DNA of 9,331 nt from contig JACVQG010000030.1 of the NCBI GenBank assembly GCA_015661045.1, forward strand, positions 1 through 9,331. Direction: 5' to 3'. Positions 1 through 6,187 of the stretch are shown one piece after another; within the stretch, counting starts at the first letter, position 1; every line of letters starts with the position of its first letter. The translations under genes were made by a program, and so were the position numbers. This DNA comes from Dehalococcoidia bacterium. Lineage in GTDB: Bacteria > Chloroflexota > Dehalococcoidia > JACVQG01. A model generated the notes under the pieces. It was not told where the DNA came from and did no database searches. It saw only the letters and a program-made list of their open reading frames with translations.

Positions 1-20
1 TCCCTTTCTTAAAGAGCCTG

Positions 21-39
21 CCCTGAGCTTGCCGAAGGG
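21..39. repeat. Short dispersed-type intergenic repeat (CCCTGAGC...GAAGGG)
   Basis: The 19 bases CCCTGAGCTTGCCGAAGGG begin and end with complementary CCCT/AGGG arms. They resemble a short motif commonly scattered in intergenic DNA of many environmental bacterial genomes (typically CCTGAGC-x-TGTCGAAGGG). Only one copy is in this window, so the dispersed nature comes from general familiarity, not from the sequence itself. Confidence 0.4.
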
Positions 40-95
40 GAGATTGAGAGGGATTTCTTACGGAATTAAACTTCCTTATTTTCGTGCTTCGTGGT

Positions 96-136
96 GGCCT
101 TGTAAAGGCCGTGAACGATTCCCGCGAAGGCGGGAA
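96..136. repeat. Two adjacent perfect short hairpins
   Basis: GGCCTT-GTA-AAGGCC (96-110) is a 6-bp perfect palindrome with a 3-nt loop. TTCCCGC-GAAG-GCGGGAA (119-136) is a 7-bp perfect palindrome with a 4-nt loop. The second has the look of the widespread 'TTCCCGC...GCGGGAA' intergenic element. Both lie beyond the 3' end of the minus-strand BcrB-like gene. Neither is followed by a T run on either strand, so they are not convincing intrinsic terminators, though they could stabilise the 3' end of that transcript. Confidence 0.5.
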
Positions 137-158
137 ACCAGCCGATAAAATATCCGCC

Positions 159-200
159 CTGAGATTCTTCGTCCCGATCCTCGGGACTCCAGCATGACAG
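159..200. repeat. Palindromic intergenic element (CTGAGATTCTTC...CATGACAG)
   Basis: The flanks CTGAGATTCTTCGTC and CATGACAG match the style of a common intergenic element (ATTCTTCG...ATGACA) known from many bacterial genomes. The core is a perfect 7-bp hairpin, GTCCCGA-TCC-TCGGGAC (171-187). It begins 12 bases past the stop of the BcrB-like gene, so on the minus strand it forms the first structure in that gene's 3' untranslated region. No T tract follows it. Family membership is inferred from memory. Confidence 0.5.
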
Positions 201-211
201 TTTGGAAAGTA

Positions 212-1513
212 TCAGGCTTCCAGCTTTGTTAAATTCATGCTCTCCAGGAAGGCTTCCAGGGCATCAATTATCTGGCTGGCTGAAAACTCCCGGGGGTCCA
301 CCATGTTAGATTCGTAGGACATAGTCGGTATACCGGCTTTTTTCATAGCCAGCCTGACCTCGGATAAGCCCGCCGATAACCCCTCACACCCCCGGTTGAA
401 ATGCAGCAAAGCTCCATCGCAACGCCATTCCTGGGCTATTCTTACAGAGTCGGCCACTTTCCGGGTGATCTGCCACCCCTGAAGGCCGGGCCGGTCAATA
501 TAGGATTCAGCCAGAACTTGCAGCGCATCTGCCCGTGTCTTGAGCTTCAGGCCCCTTTCATCCAGGGTCTTAGCCGCCACCCAGGAGCCATTTTTGTCCG
601 CCTCAAAAGCTGTGCCCACCAGAAACACATAGAAGGAGGCCGAACAAACAGCGCCATATTTTTCGGCATATCGGAATAGCTGTAGAAAGTGCCATATAGG
701 TTCGGCATCGTGATACAGCCGGCAGCGCTCTGTGGCCAGGGCAGCTATCTGGTTATTCACCCTGTCCTGCACCTCGTCATATAGCGCACGGTAAAAGTCA
801 ACAGCCTCTTTCTTATACCGTATCAGGCTGTTGACTATGTAGAGGCTGAACATAGATTTCAGGTCTAAAGGAGCCGGTATGGCTTTGTTAAACTCGCAAC
901 ACTTCGCCCACAGGGCTGTGGCGTTGATTTCATTAGTAACAGCCTCGATAAGCTTTTCATCATCATAGTCCCTGCCTGTCTGCTTCTTCATCCACTCGAT
1001 AGATTCCTCAAGCTGGGCCACCAGGTATTTTACATGGGATTCCCTGCGGCCTTCATCGGGACGTAAAGGTATTTCAATAGCGAAGGTCGGGATACCAAAG
1101 TGTTCACTCACCCGCTGATACCACTTGCCGTGGCTTTCGCAGAGGTGCCAGGTCAAACACAGATCGGGCTTGATAAATTTACCCCAGGGGCTTTTATCCA
1201 GAAACATAGACCCCCAGTAGAGCCTCATATAGCTACACATATCCCTGGCAAAATTCCTGGTTTCTGTAGCCTCGGCACATTCAACGGACAGGATAGGGTC
1301 AGTGCCTATAGTGGCCCCGTAGGGTTCGCCACCCAGGAACTCGAAGCCGCCCAGTCCGGCGGGAAGAGGCAGGAAGGAATACTCGCCGCCGGTGAGCAAA
1401 ATCTTGCCGTTCTCCTTAGCCGACCAAACATCCTTATAGTGCTGGATGCGAATCTCTTTTGCCTTTTGCCAGCATTCCAGTGGTTTCGTTTTATACCTTT
1501 TTACTTCGGCCAT
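212..1513 (-). CDS. BcrB/HgdA-like Fe-S subunit, benzoyl-CoA reductase / 2-hydroxyacyl-CoA dehydratase family
   Basis: This 433-aa protein has the size of the larger non-activator subunit of the family (BcrB/BadE type). These proteins bind a [4Fe-4S] cluster and, with a partner subunit and an ATP-driven activator, remove water from 2-hydroxyacyl-CoA or reduce an aryl-CoA ring. Family-like segments are PDLCLTWHLCESHGKW (residues 116-131), HFNRGCEGLSAGLSEVRLAM (371-390) and the C-terminal AGIPTMSYESNMVDPREFS (393-411). Conserved-looking cysteines include C119, C125 and C376. No membrane segment or signal peptide is seen, so it is cytoplasmic. The start is an ATG preceded by AGAGGAG at 8-nt spacing. 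It lies 33 nt downstream of the BcrC-like gene and should be co-transcribed with it. The substrate cannot be read from sequence: benzoyl-CoA, (R)-2-hydroxyacyl-CoA or another thioester are all possible. Family certain, specificity unknown. Confidence 0.85.
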   Translation of the reverse strand: MAEVKRYKTKPLECWQKAKEIRIQHYKDVWSAKENGKILLTGGEYSFLPLPAGLGGFEFLGGEPYGATIGTDPILSVECAEATETRNFARDMCSYMRLYWGSMFLDKSPWGKFIKPDLCLTWHLCESHGKWYQRVSEHFGIPTFAIEIPLRPDEGRRESHVKYLVAQLEESIEWMKKQTGRDYDDEKLIEAVTNEINATALWAKCCEFNKAIPAPLDLKSMFSLYIVNSLIRYKKEAVDFYRALYDEVQDRVNNQIAALATERCRLYHDAEPIWHFLQLFRYAEKYGAVCSASFYVFLVGTAFEADKNGSWVAAKTLDERGLKLKTRADALQVLAESYIDRPGLQGWQITRKVADSVRIAQEWRCDGALLHFNRGCEGLSAGLSEVRLAMKKAGIPTMSYESNMVDPREFSASQIIDALEAFLESMNLTKLEA

Positions 1514-1546
1514 TATTAAGTCTCCTCTGAGCTAACAAAGTAGTTA

Positions 1547-2704
1547 TCAGGCTAATTCCAGTTGCATAGTCTCCAGAAATGCCTCTATACGAGTTCTGAA
1601 CTGGCCTACCGGGGTGGTAACATCAACTTCCAAAAAGATGTTGGGGATGCCTTTCCGGGTAAACAGCTCCTGAAGGGGAGGAATATCCAACTCGTGGGGG
1701 TCGCAAAATTTCTGCTGGATGAGCATGGCCGCTTGAATCTTGTATTCTTCAGCCAATTTTAAAATATGCGTAAAGCGGCGCCTATCCCTTAAATCCTTCT
1801 GAGGGCAGGGGGGCCTGTTTATGTAGCGGGAAGCGATCGCCTGGAGTATCTTATCCGTGTGTTCACCCTCACCCTTGCCCTCTCCCATCGAAGGAGAGGG
1901 GGGAATTACCTCATTCCAGAAATAGCGGCTGCCGGTGCAGTGGTCATCAATGACAACATTCGCTCCCAGGGACTCGGTAAGCTCTACCAATTCGGTATCG
2001 TCATTCTCACTGCCCAGAACCATAACCCGCGGCCCGGGGGCAATTTTACGTGGCGAGTGCGCTAACTCTTGAAGCAACTGTTGCAGGATTTGGTTATGCT
2101 CTTTTTTGTCCATAAACTGGCTTGCCAGTGTTATCCTCATTGTTTCAGCGCCGGAGATAGCGGGGGGATCGCCTTTCCGCAGTTCATAAAGCTGTCTCAG
2201 CAAACGCCGATTCAGGTTATAGACTTCAACACTTTCATTTAGCGCTTTGGCAGTGATTGGTGTGCCAATCCACTTTTCCAGAGTGTTTTTGAACTCCAGA
2301 AGCTCTTCCTCCAGGCAGGTCTGGGCGCTCGGGCTTTGCAGGTTAGCCGGCATGAACAAATAATGGCTGTATGCCCTGGGAATGTGCATCTGCCAGGATT
2401 CGAATGACTGACGAATATGCAGACAGGACTGAGCATGGGATATGCCGTCCAGATAGTCATAATTTCCTCTTAAACCTTCGGCCAGACAGTCACGGCAGAA
2501 GGGGCAAAACATACTGAAAATATGAGGTTCAGCGAGGTCCTGCGGCTCATGGCTGCCTAAAACCCTTACAGGAAGGATACCCGCAGCGTAGACAATCTCT
2601 TCCGGTACATAAGTGCAAAAATAGCCCATTATTTTGCATCCTGTCCTGGCTTTCCATTCCTGGGCATACCGGTGCCGCTCTGTTGCAAGTGGAAATTTCT
2701 GCAT
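1547..2704 (-). CDS. BcrC/HgdB-like Fe-S subunit, benzoyl-CoA reductase / 2-hydroxyacyl-CoA dehydratase family
   Basis: This 385-aa protein is the smaller partner subunit type (BcrC/HgdB). Family marks in order are GYFCTYVPEEIVYAAGILPV (27-46), the cysteine-rich FCPFCRDC (66-73), DDHCTGSRYFW (253-263), INRPPCPQK (295-303) and KFCDPHE (332-338). The cysteines at 30, 67, 70, 73, 256 and 334 are candidate cluster or structural residues. The start is an ATG with an upstream AAGGAA about 11 nt away, and the N-terminus fits the family. It is first in the operon, in the C-then-B order also seen in bcrCBAD. Oddity: residues 268-283 (rich in Pro, Ser, Gly, Glu) are translated from a palindromic DNA element and sit between SRYFWNEV and the IASRYINRP block, where I recall homologues having only a short linker. 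The reading frame is intact, so the gene is probably functional. Substrate unknown. Confidence 0.86.
   Translation of the reverse strand: MQKFPLATERHRYAQEWKARTGCKIMGYFCTYVPEEIVYAAGILPVRVLGSHEPQDLAEPHIFSMFCPFCRDCLAEGLRGNYDYLDGISHAQSCLHIRQSFESWQMHIPRAYSHYLFMPANLQSPSAQTCLEEELLEFKNTLEKWIGTPITAKALNESVEVYNLNRRLLRQLYELRKGDPPAISGAETMRITLASQFMDKKEHNQILQQLLQELAHSPRKIAPGPRVMVLGSENDDTELVELTESLGANVVIDDHCTGSRYFWNEVIPPSPSMGEGKGEGEHTDKILQAIASRYINRPPCPQKDLRDRRRFTHILKLAEEYKIQAAMLIQQKFCDPHELDIPPLQELFTRKGIPNIFLEVDVTTPVGQFRTRIEAFLETMQLELA
1864..1903. repeat. Palindromic repeat element inserted in-frame within the BcrC-like gene
   Basis: The plus strand reads CACCCTCACCCTTGCCC, then a perfect 8-bp inverted repeat, CCCTCTCC (1878-1885) and GGAGAGGG (1893-1900), with a 7-nt loop, ending in a G run. 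This is the look of the widespread intergenic 'CCCTCACCC...CCCTCTCCC...GGGAGAGGG' element. Here it is inside a coding sequence and is read as roughly PPSPSMGEGKGEGEHT. Identification as that element is from memory; the palindrome itself is directly visible. Confidence 0.65.
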
Positions 2705-2809
2705 AGATACACACTTTCCTTAACCACTTTTATGCGGGGACTAATAATTAGCCGATACCAAAGTTAAAAATAGATTTACCTGTTTGAAGCCTCTTTAGTT
2801 AACAGATTT

Positions 2810-2839
2810 ATTATACTGAATACGCATAAGCGAGGTCAA
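2810..2839 (-). promoter_or_regulatory. Near-consensus sigma-70-type promoter for the dehydratase/reductase operon
   Basis: On the minus strand TTGACC (2834-2839) and a perfect TATAAT (2810-2815) are separated by 18 bp. Transcription would start near 2803, leaving a leader of about 100 nt before the BcrC-like ATG at 2704. This is the best housekeeping promoter in the window and implies transcription independent of purA upstream. Confidence 0.75.
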
Positions 2840-2857
2840 ACTGGCAAGGGCAACATA

Positions 2858-2877
2858 CACAGGCAGGGACGCCTATG
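2858..2877. repeat. Imperfect hairpin between purA and the dehydratase operon
   Basis: CACAGGC (2858-2864) and GCCTATG (2871-2877) pair over 7 positions with one mismatch around an AGGGAC loop. The motif resembles a 'CACAGGC...GCCTGTG' element dispersed in many genomes. It follows the purA stop on the minus strand but has no T run, so termination is unproven. It shares its right arm with the neighbouring 21-bp tandem repeat. Confidence 0.4.
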
Positions 2878-2912
2878 CCACCATCTTGATACCCTATGAC
2901 ACCATTTTAATA
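2871..2912. repeat. Two back-to-back 21-bp repeats upstream of the dehydratase promoter
   Basis: Bases 2871-2891 and 2892-2912 are consecutive 21-bp copies matching at 17 of 21 positions, with the core CCTATG-x-CACCAT-x-TT-x-ATA. They lie between the purA stop and the -35 box at 2834, centred roughly 78 and 99 bp upstream of the predicted transcription start. A 21-bp period puts both copies on the same DNA face, as for paired activator sites. A simple tandem duplication of a dispersed element explains it equally well. Confidence 0.6.
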
Positions 2913-2917
2913 TAAAA

Positions 2918-4201
2918 TCAAACTATCGCCTTCAGCCAGATAGTTTGCTCACGGCGAGGCCCTACGGAGACCAACGAGATGGGAGCTTTAATAAGTTGTT
3001 CGATACGCCTTATGTAGTTCTGAGCAGCAGGGGGTAATTTTTCAAAGTGCCGGATATCACTGGTAGGAACCCGCCAGCCCGGCATCTCTTCATATACAGG
3101 TTGGCATTTCTGAAGTACATCGATGCTTGCAGGGAAATTATCCATCCTGGTTCCATCCACCATATATGAAGTGCAAATTTTTATCGTTTCAAGGGTATCG
3201 AAAATATCCAGCCGGGTAATGGCTACATCAGTGAAGCTATTAATTCTACTGGAGTAGCGGGCTCCCACGCCGTCGAACCAGCCGCAGCGCCGGGCACGTC
3301 CGGTTGTTGTGCCGTATTCATGGCCCCGTTCCCGAATCAACTGACCTATTTCGTCTTTTATTTCCGTGGGCATCGGACCACCCCCCACACGGGTCGGGTA
3401 GCATTTAAAAATACCTAAAATATGCCCTATCTTTCGGGGGCTTATACCCAGACCTGTGCAAGCCCCACCGGCTGAAGGAGAGGAGGAGGTTACATACGGA
3501 TATGTGCCAAAATCAATATCCAGAAGTGTTCCCTGAGCGCCCTCTAATAGAACTAGCTTGCCATCTTCCAAAGCCTTTTCCACCAGGATATCGGTCTCTT
3601 TAATATAAGGCGCCAGCCTGTCAGCGTATTTGCAATAAGTATCAAATATCTCATCAACAGAGACAGGTGCTTTTCCATAAACGCGTGTCAGGAGAATATT
3701 CTTGTGAAATATTACTTCGGATAACCGGCGGTGAAAAGCCTCTCTTTCCAGCAAATCGCCTACTCTAATGCCCAACCTGGCCATCTTATCCACGTAAGCG
3801 GGACCTACACCCATTTTGGTGGTCCCCAACGCCCCACCACCCTTGGCTTCCTCCTCCAGCCCATCGAGAAGTATATGATATGGCATAATCAGGTGAGCAC
3901 GGCTACTAACAATAAGGTGACTGGTGTCTACTCCCCGCGCCTGCAATAAATCTATCTCTTTCAGCAGCACTGCCGGATCCACTACCACGCCATTACCAAT
4001 AACACAGACCACTGATGGATTAAAAATACCCGATGGCATGAGGTGCAGACCAAACTGACCATACTGGTTCACTACGGTATGGCCGGCGTTATTGCCCCCG
4101 GAATAACGAATAACCATATTAGCCTTTTCAGCCAGGAAGTCCACTATCTTGCCCTTCCCCTCATCCCCCCACTGAGCGCCTATTATAATAATTGCCGGCA
4201 T
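2918..4201 (-). CDS. purA: Adenylosuccinate synthase
   Basis: It catalyses IMP + aspartate + GTP to adenylosuccinate + GDP + phosphate, the first committed step from IMP to AMP, in the cytoplasm. The 427-aa length is normal. Visible marks are the N-terminal GTP loop GAQWGDEGKGK (8-18) with the catalytic Asp at 13, NNAGHT with the catalytic His at 41, EGAQGTLLDIDFGTYPYVTS (220-239), RVGGGPMPTE (271-280), TTTGRARRCGW (298-308) and the C-terminal SVGPRREQTI (412-421). The ATG start is fixed by the family N-terminus. The gene has its own predicted promoter in the 71-nt gap upstream and appears to be a stand-alone housekeeping gene between the inositol-lipid genes and the Fe-S enzyme operon. Nothing unusual is seen in the catalytic residues. 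Confidence 0.97.
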   Translation of the reverse strand: MPAIIIIGAQWGDEGKGKIVDFLAEKANMVIRYSGGNNAGHTVVNQYGQFGLHLMPSGIFNPSVVCVIGNGVVVDPAVLLKEIDLLQARGVDTSHLIVSSRAHLIMPYHILLDGLEEEAKGGGALGTTKMGVGPAYVDKMARLGIRVGDLLEREAFHRRLSEVIFHKNILLTRVYGKAPVSVDEIFDTYCKYADRLAPYIKETDILVEKALEDGKLVLLEGAQGTLLDIDFGTYPYVTSSSPSAGGACTGLGISPRKIGHILGIFKCYPTRVGGGPMPTEIKDEIGQLIRERGHEYGTTTGRARRCGWFDGVGARYSSRINSFTDVAITRLDIFDTLETIKICTSYMVDGTRMDNFPASIDVLQKCQPVYEEMPGWRVPTSDIRHFEKLPPAAQNYIRRIEQLIKAPISLVSVGPRREQTIWLKAIV

Positions 4202-4227
4202 AGTTCTCTACCTCTCATTTAGCGGAA

Positions 4228-4258
4228 ATAGTATGCCACGAATCAAACTGGATGTCAA
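4228..4258 (-). promoter_or_regulatory. Predicted promoter of purA
   Basis: On the minus strand a perfect TTGACA (4253-4258) is followed after 19 bp by TACTAT (4228-4233). The spacer is longer than ideal. The predicted start is near 4221, giving a leader of about 20 nt that contains GAGAGGTAGAG ahead of the ATG at 4201. Confidence 0.5.
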
Positions 4259-4272
4259 AGCTATAGCACATC

Positions 4273-4899
4273 TCAATCTTTACTTCTCATCTGCCGCCAC
4301 ACATAGAGCATCCGTTGGATTGCCGTTACGAAACTTAAGAGAGAGATAACTACCAGGACTATAATAACCTGGTCTATGAATAATCCCAGAGCGAACAGGA
4401 TAATCCTCTCCGCTCTTGTAAACAAACCAACGGGACACGCAACACCAGACCCCTCGGCCCTCGCTTTAATATAACTGACCAGTCCGGATGTTACCAGGCT
4501 GATGTTTACCAGCAAAATGCCGGGTACAGAGGATTCTCGAATAAAAAATATCAGCAAACCGAGTAGAAGCGCCGCTTCTCCTAACCGGTCCAGTGTCGAA
4601 TCCAGTACTCCTCCAAACCGGCTTATTTTATTACTGGCGCGGGCCACGGCGCCATCCAGAAGGTCGAATAATCCGGAAACTAAAACCAGAATAGCAGCCC
4701 ATACGAATTGTCCTGTAGCTGCGCTACCACCAGCCAGAATGCTAAGCAACAAACCCAGGCCGGATATAACGTTAGGATGAATCCCACTCCGGGCTATAAA
4801 CCTGGCTACATAGCCAGTTAAGGGGTTGGAAATAGCCCGCCGCAACGAGTCTAATCCAGAATATTTTCGTTCCTTAAACAAGAGCCACCATTCAGCCAT
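4273..4899 (-). CDS. CDP-alcohol phosphatidyltransferase, probable phosphatidylinositol-phosphate synthase
   Basis: This 208-aa integral membrane enzyme of the CDP-alcohol phosphatidyltransferase family probably joins CDP-diacylglycerol and inositol 1-phosphate. The full signature D-x2-D-G-x2-A-R-x8-G-x3-D-x3-D is present, with D79, D82, G83, R87, G96, D100 and D104. Hydrophobic stretches near residues 45-75, 107-120, 126-143 and 167-192 fit a multi-span membrane protein. SYIKARAEG (142-150) and LFTRAERII (159-167) resemble the region binding the inositol phosphate in actinobacterial enzymes. The ATG lies one nucleotide after the stop of the glycosyltransferase gene, so translation is probably coupled. 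The inositol preference is inferred from these residues and from the adjacent PimA-like gene and nearby ino1. Phosphatidylglycerophosphate or another acceptor is the main alternative. Confidence 0.82.
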   Translation of the reverse strand: MAEWWLLFKERKYSGLDSLRRAISNPLTGYVARFIARSGIHPNVISGLGLLLSILAGGSAATGQFVWAAILVLVSGLFDLLDGAVARASNKISRFGGVLDSTLDRLGEAALLLGLLIFFIRESSVPGILLVNISLVTSGLVSYIKARAEGSGVACPVGLFTRAERIILFALGLFIDQVIIVLVVISLLSFVTAIQRMLYVWRQMRSKD

Positions 4900-4900
4900 A

Positions 4901-6028
4901 TTATACCCGATTCCTCTTATTACTTGTGTACTTAGCCAATAAAAGGTTGTAATAATCCATCACCCTCCCGGCTATATTCTCCCAGGCATATCCCTCAGCT
5001 TTAATACGCCCCCGGAGTGCTATATTTTGGCATAGAACAGGGTCTTCCAACAAACTAATGATAGCCTGTGCGAGTGCAGTCTCATTTTTAGGAGGGACCA
5101 ATAGACCGTCAACACCGGAGTTTATCAATTGCGAATACCCCTTAATCGCGGAGGCTACCACCGGTTTTCCCATAGCCATAGCTTCTAATAAGACCATCCC
5201 AAAGCTCTCTTCTCCTGTGGCAGGTGCGCAAAATACATCGGCTGCGGCATAGTAACGTGGTAACTCCTCGTTCGGAACAAAGCCGGCAAAAGTCACATCA
5301 GAAAGCTGTCTGTCTTTAACTAACCGATCATATTTCTGCCGCAGGAGGGAACCGGGACCCACTATGACAAGTTTGGTACCCGGTGACTTAAGCTTGATCT
5401 GCTGGTAAGCTCCTAAAAGATAATCCAGCCCCTTGCGTTTTTCTAAACGCCCCACAAAAAGAATTGTTTTATTGCCATTCGAAGTAACTTTGGTAGTCCC
5501 GGGATTAAATTGCTGTACATCAACGCCGTTGGGTATAACTACGTACTCTCCCGGGAAATATTTGCTGACATATTCCAGTGCAGGCTGGGATACAGCTATT
5601 CTGCCATGCAAACGGCCAAACCAGTGTTTCAGGATTAACCTGGTGATACCATATAGCCCTGCCTTTTGGTGACAAGCATGGAATGTGCCTACATTCAAAG
5701 CACGGGACAGGCGAAGAACTGAATATGGCAGCATCGGGGTAAGTGGCTCATGGATATGAACAACATCGAAGTTCTCTTTGTCCAGAATCGTCCTGACGCG
5801 AGGGTTGAGGGTTAGCGAAAGAGTTATACGGGCAATAGATCCCCCGGAAGGAACCGAAACAGGGTGGCCGATTTGTATGACTCTCGGATTATTAATAGGA
5901 GAAGAACATGGAGCAAGTATTTTGACCTCGTGGCCCCATTTGGTAAAATACCGTTCCAGGTTGGATATGTGGACTGTAACCCCACCGGGATAAGAAAAAT
6001 CGTAAGGGGAGACTAAAGCAATCTTCAC
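4901..6028 (-). CDS. GT4-family glycosyltransferase, PimA-like (phosphatidylinositol mannosyltransferase type)
   Basis: This 375-aa GT-B fold retaining glycosyltransferase is expected to act on the cytoplasmic face of the membrane with a nucleotide sugar. The N-terminal half has SPYDFSYPGGVTVHISNL (7-24) with the GG acceptor/donor loop, HIHEPLTPMLPYS (91-103) and TFHACHQ (115-121), whose His 117 fits the catalytic His of PimA. The C-terminal half has FVGRLEKRKGLDYL (191-204) with donor-phosphate Arg/Lys, VGPGS (223-227), and the E-x7-E motif E274-E282 in GEESFGMVLLE. The start is GTG; an in-frame stop lies a few codons upstream, and the only Shine-Dalgarno-like bases (GAGG) are about 14 nt away. 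It is one nucleotide from the phosphatidyltransferase. Mannose as sugar and phosphatidylinositol as acceptor are inferences from similarity and context. Confidence 0.85.
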   Translation of the reverse strand: MKIALVSPYDFSYPGGVTVHISNLERYFTKWGHEVKILAPCSSPINNPRVIQIGHPVSVPSGGSIARITLSLTLNPRVRTILDKENFDVVHIHEPLTPMLPYSVLRLSRALNVGTFHACHQKAGLYGITRLILKHWFGRLHGRIAVSQPALEYVSKYFPGEYVVIPNGVDVQQFNPGTTKVTSNGNKTILFVGRLEKRKGLDYLLGAYQQIKLKSPGTKLVIVGPGSLLRQKYDRLVKDRQLSDVTFAGFVPNEELPRYYAAADVFCAPATGEESFGMVLLEAMAMGKPVVASAIKGYSQLINSGVDGLLVPPKNETALAQAIISLLEDPVLCQNIALRGRIKAEGYAWENIAGRVMDYYNLLLAKYTSNKRNRV

Positions 6029-6092
6029 GGGGTCTGGTGTTACCTCACCCTATTTTTTCGTTTCTCTGGCGCCTCCGTGTTAGCACTGGCTA

Positions 6093-6114
6093 CCGGAGGA
6101 GTACGCTCTTCCGG
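6093..6114. other. Hairpin in the gap between inositol-3-phosphate synthase and the glycosyltransferase
   Basis: CCGGAGGAG (6093-6101) and CTCTTCCGG (6106-6114) form a 9-bp stem with a TACG loop and one G-T pair (an A-C mismatch on the minus strand). It lies in the 159-nt gap between the two minus-strand genes, which holds no convincing gene or promoter. It is not followed by a T run, so it may be an mRNA-processing or partial-termination structure, or nothing. Confidence 0.4.
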
Positions 6115-6187
6115 ACAAGACAATGAGGAAGATGCTATTGTTAACCAGTGGATAGGAACCAGCGTCTATACCGATTCCCCTGACGGT

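Noticed and set aside
171..187. The GTCCCGA/TCGGGAC hairpin as intrinsic terminator of the dehydratase operon.
   Set aside because: The stem is good, but no U-rich tract follows on the minus strand; it is better explained as part of a palindromic intergenic element.
1100..1519. Plus-strand open frame of 139 codons opposite the BcrB-like gene.
   Set aside because: No family resemblance; fully antisense to a gene with clear motifs.
1859..2065. Plus-strand open frame of 68 codons reading through the palindromic element (TLTLALSHRRRGG-like peptide).
   Set aside because: It is the antisense shadow of the BcrC-like gene; that peptide style is the usual artefact of translating this repeat.
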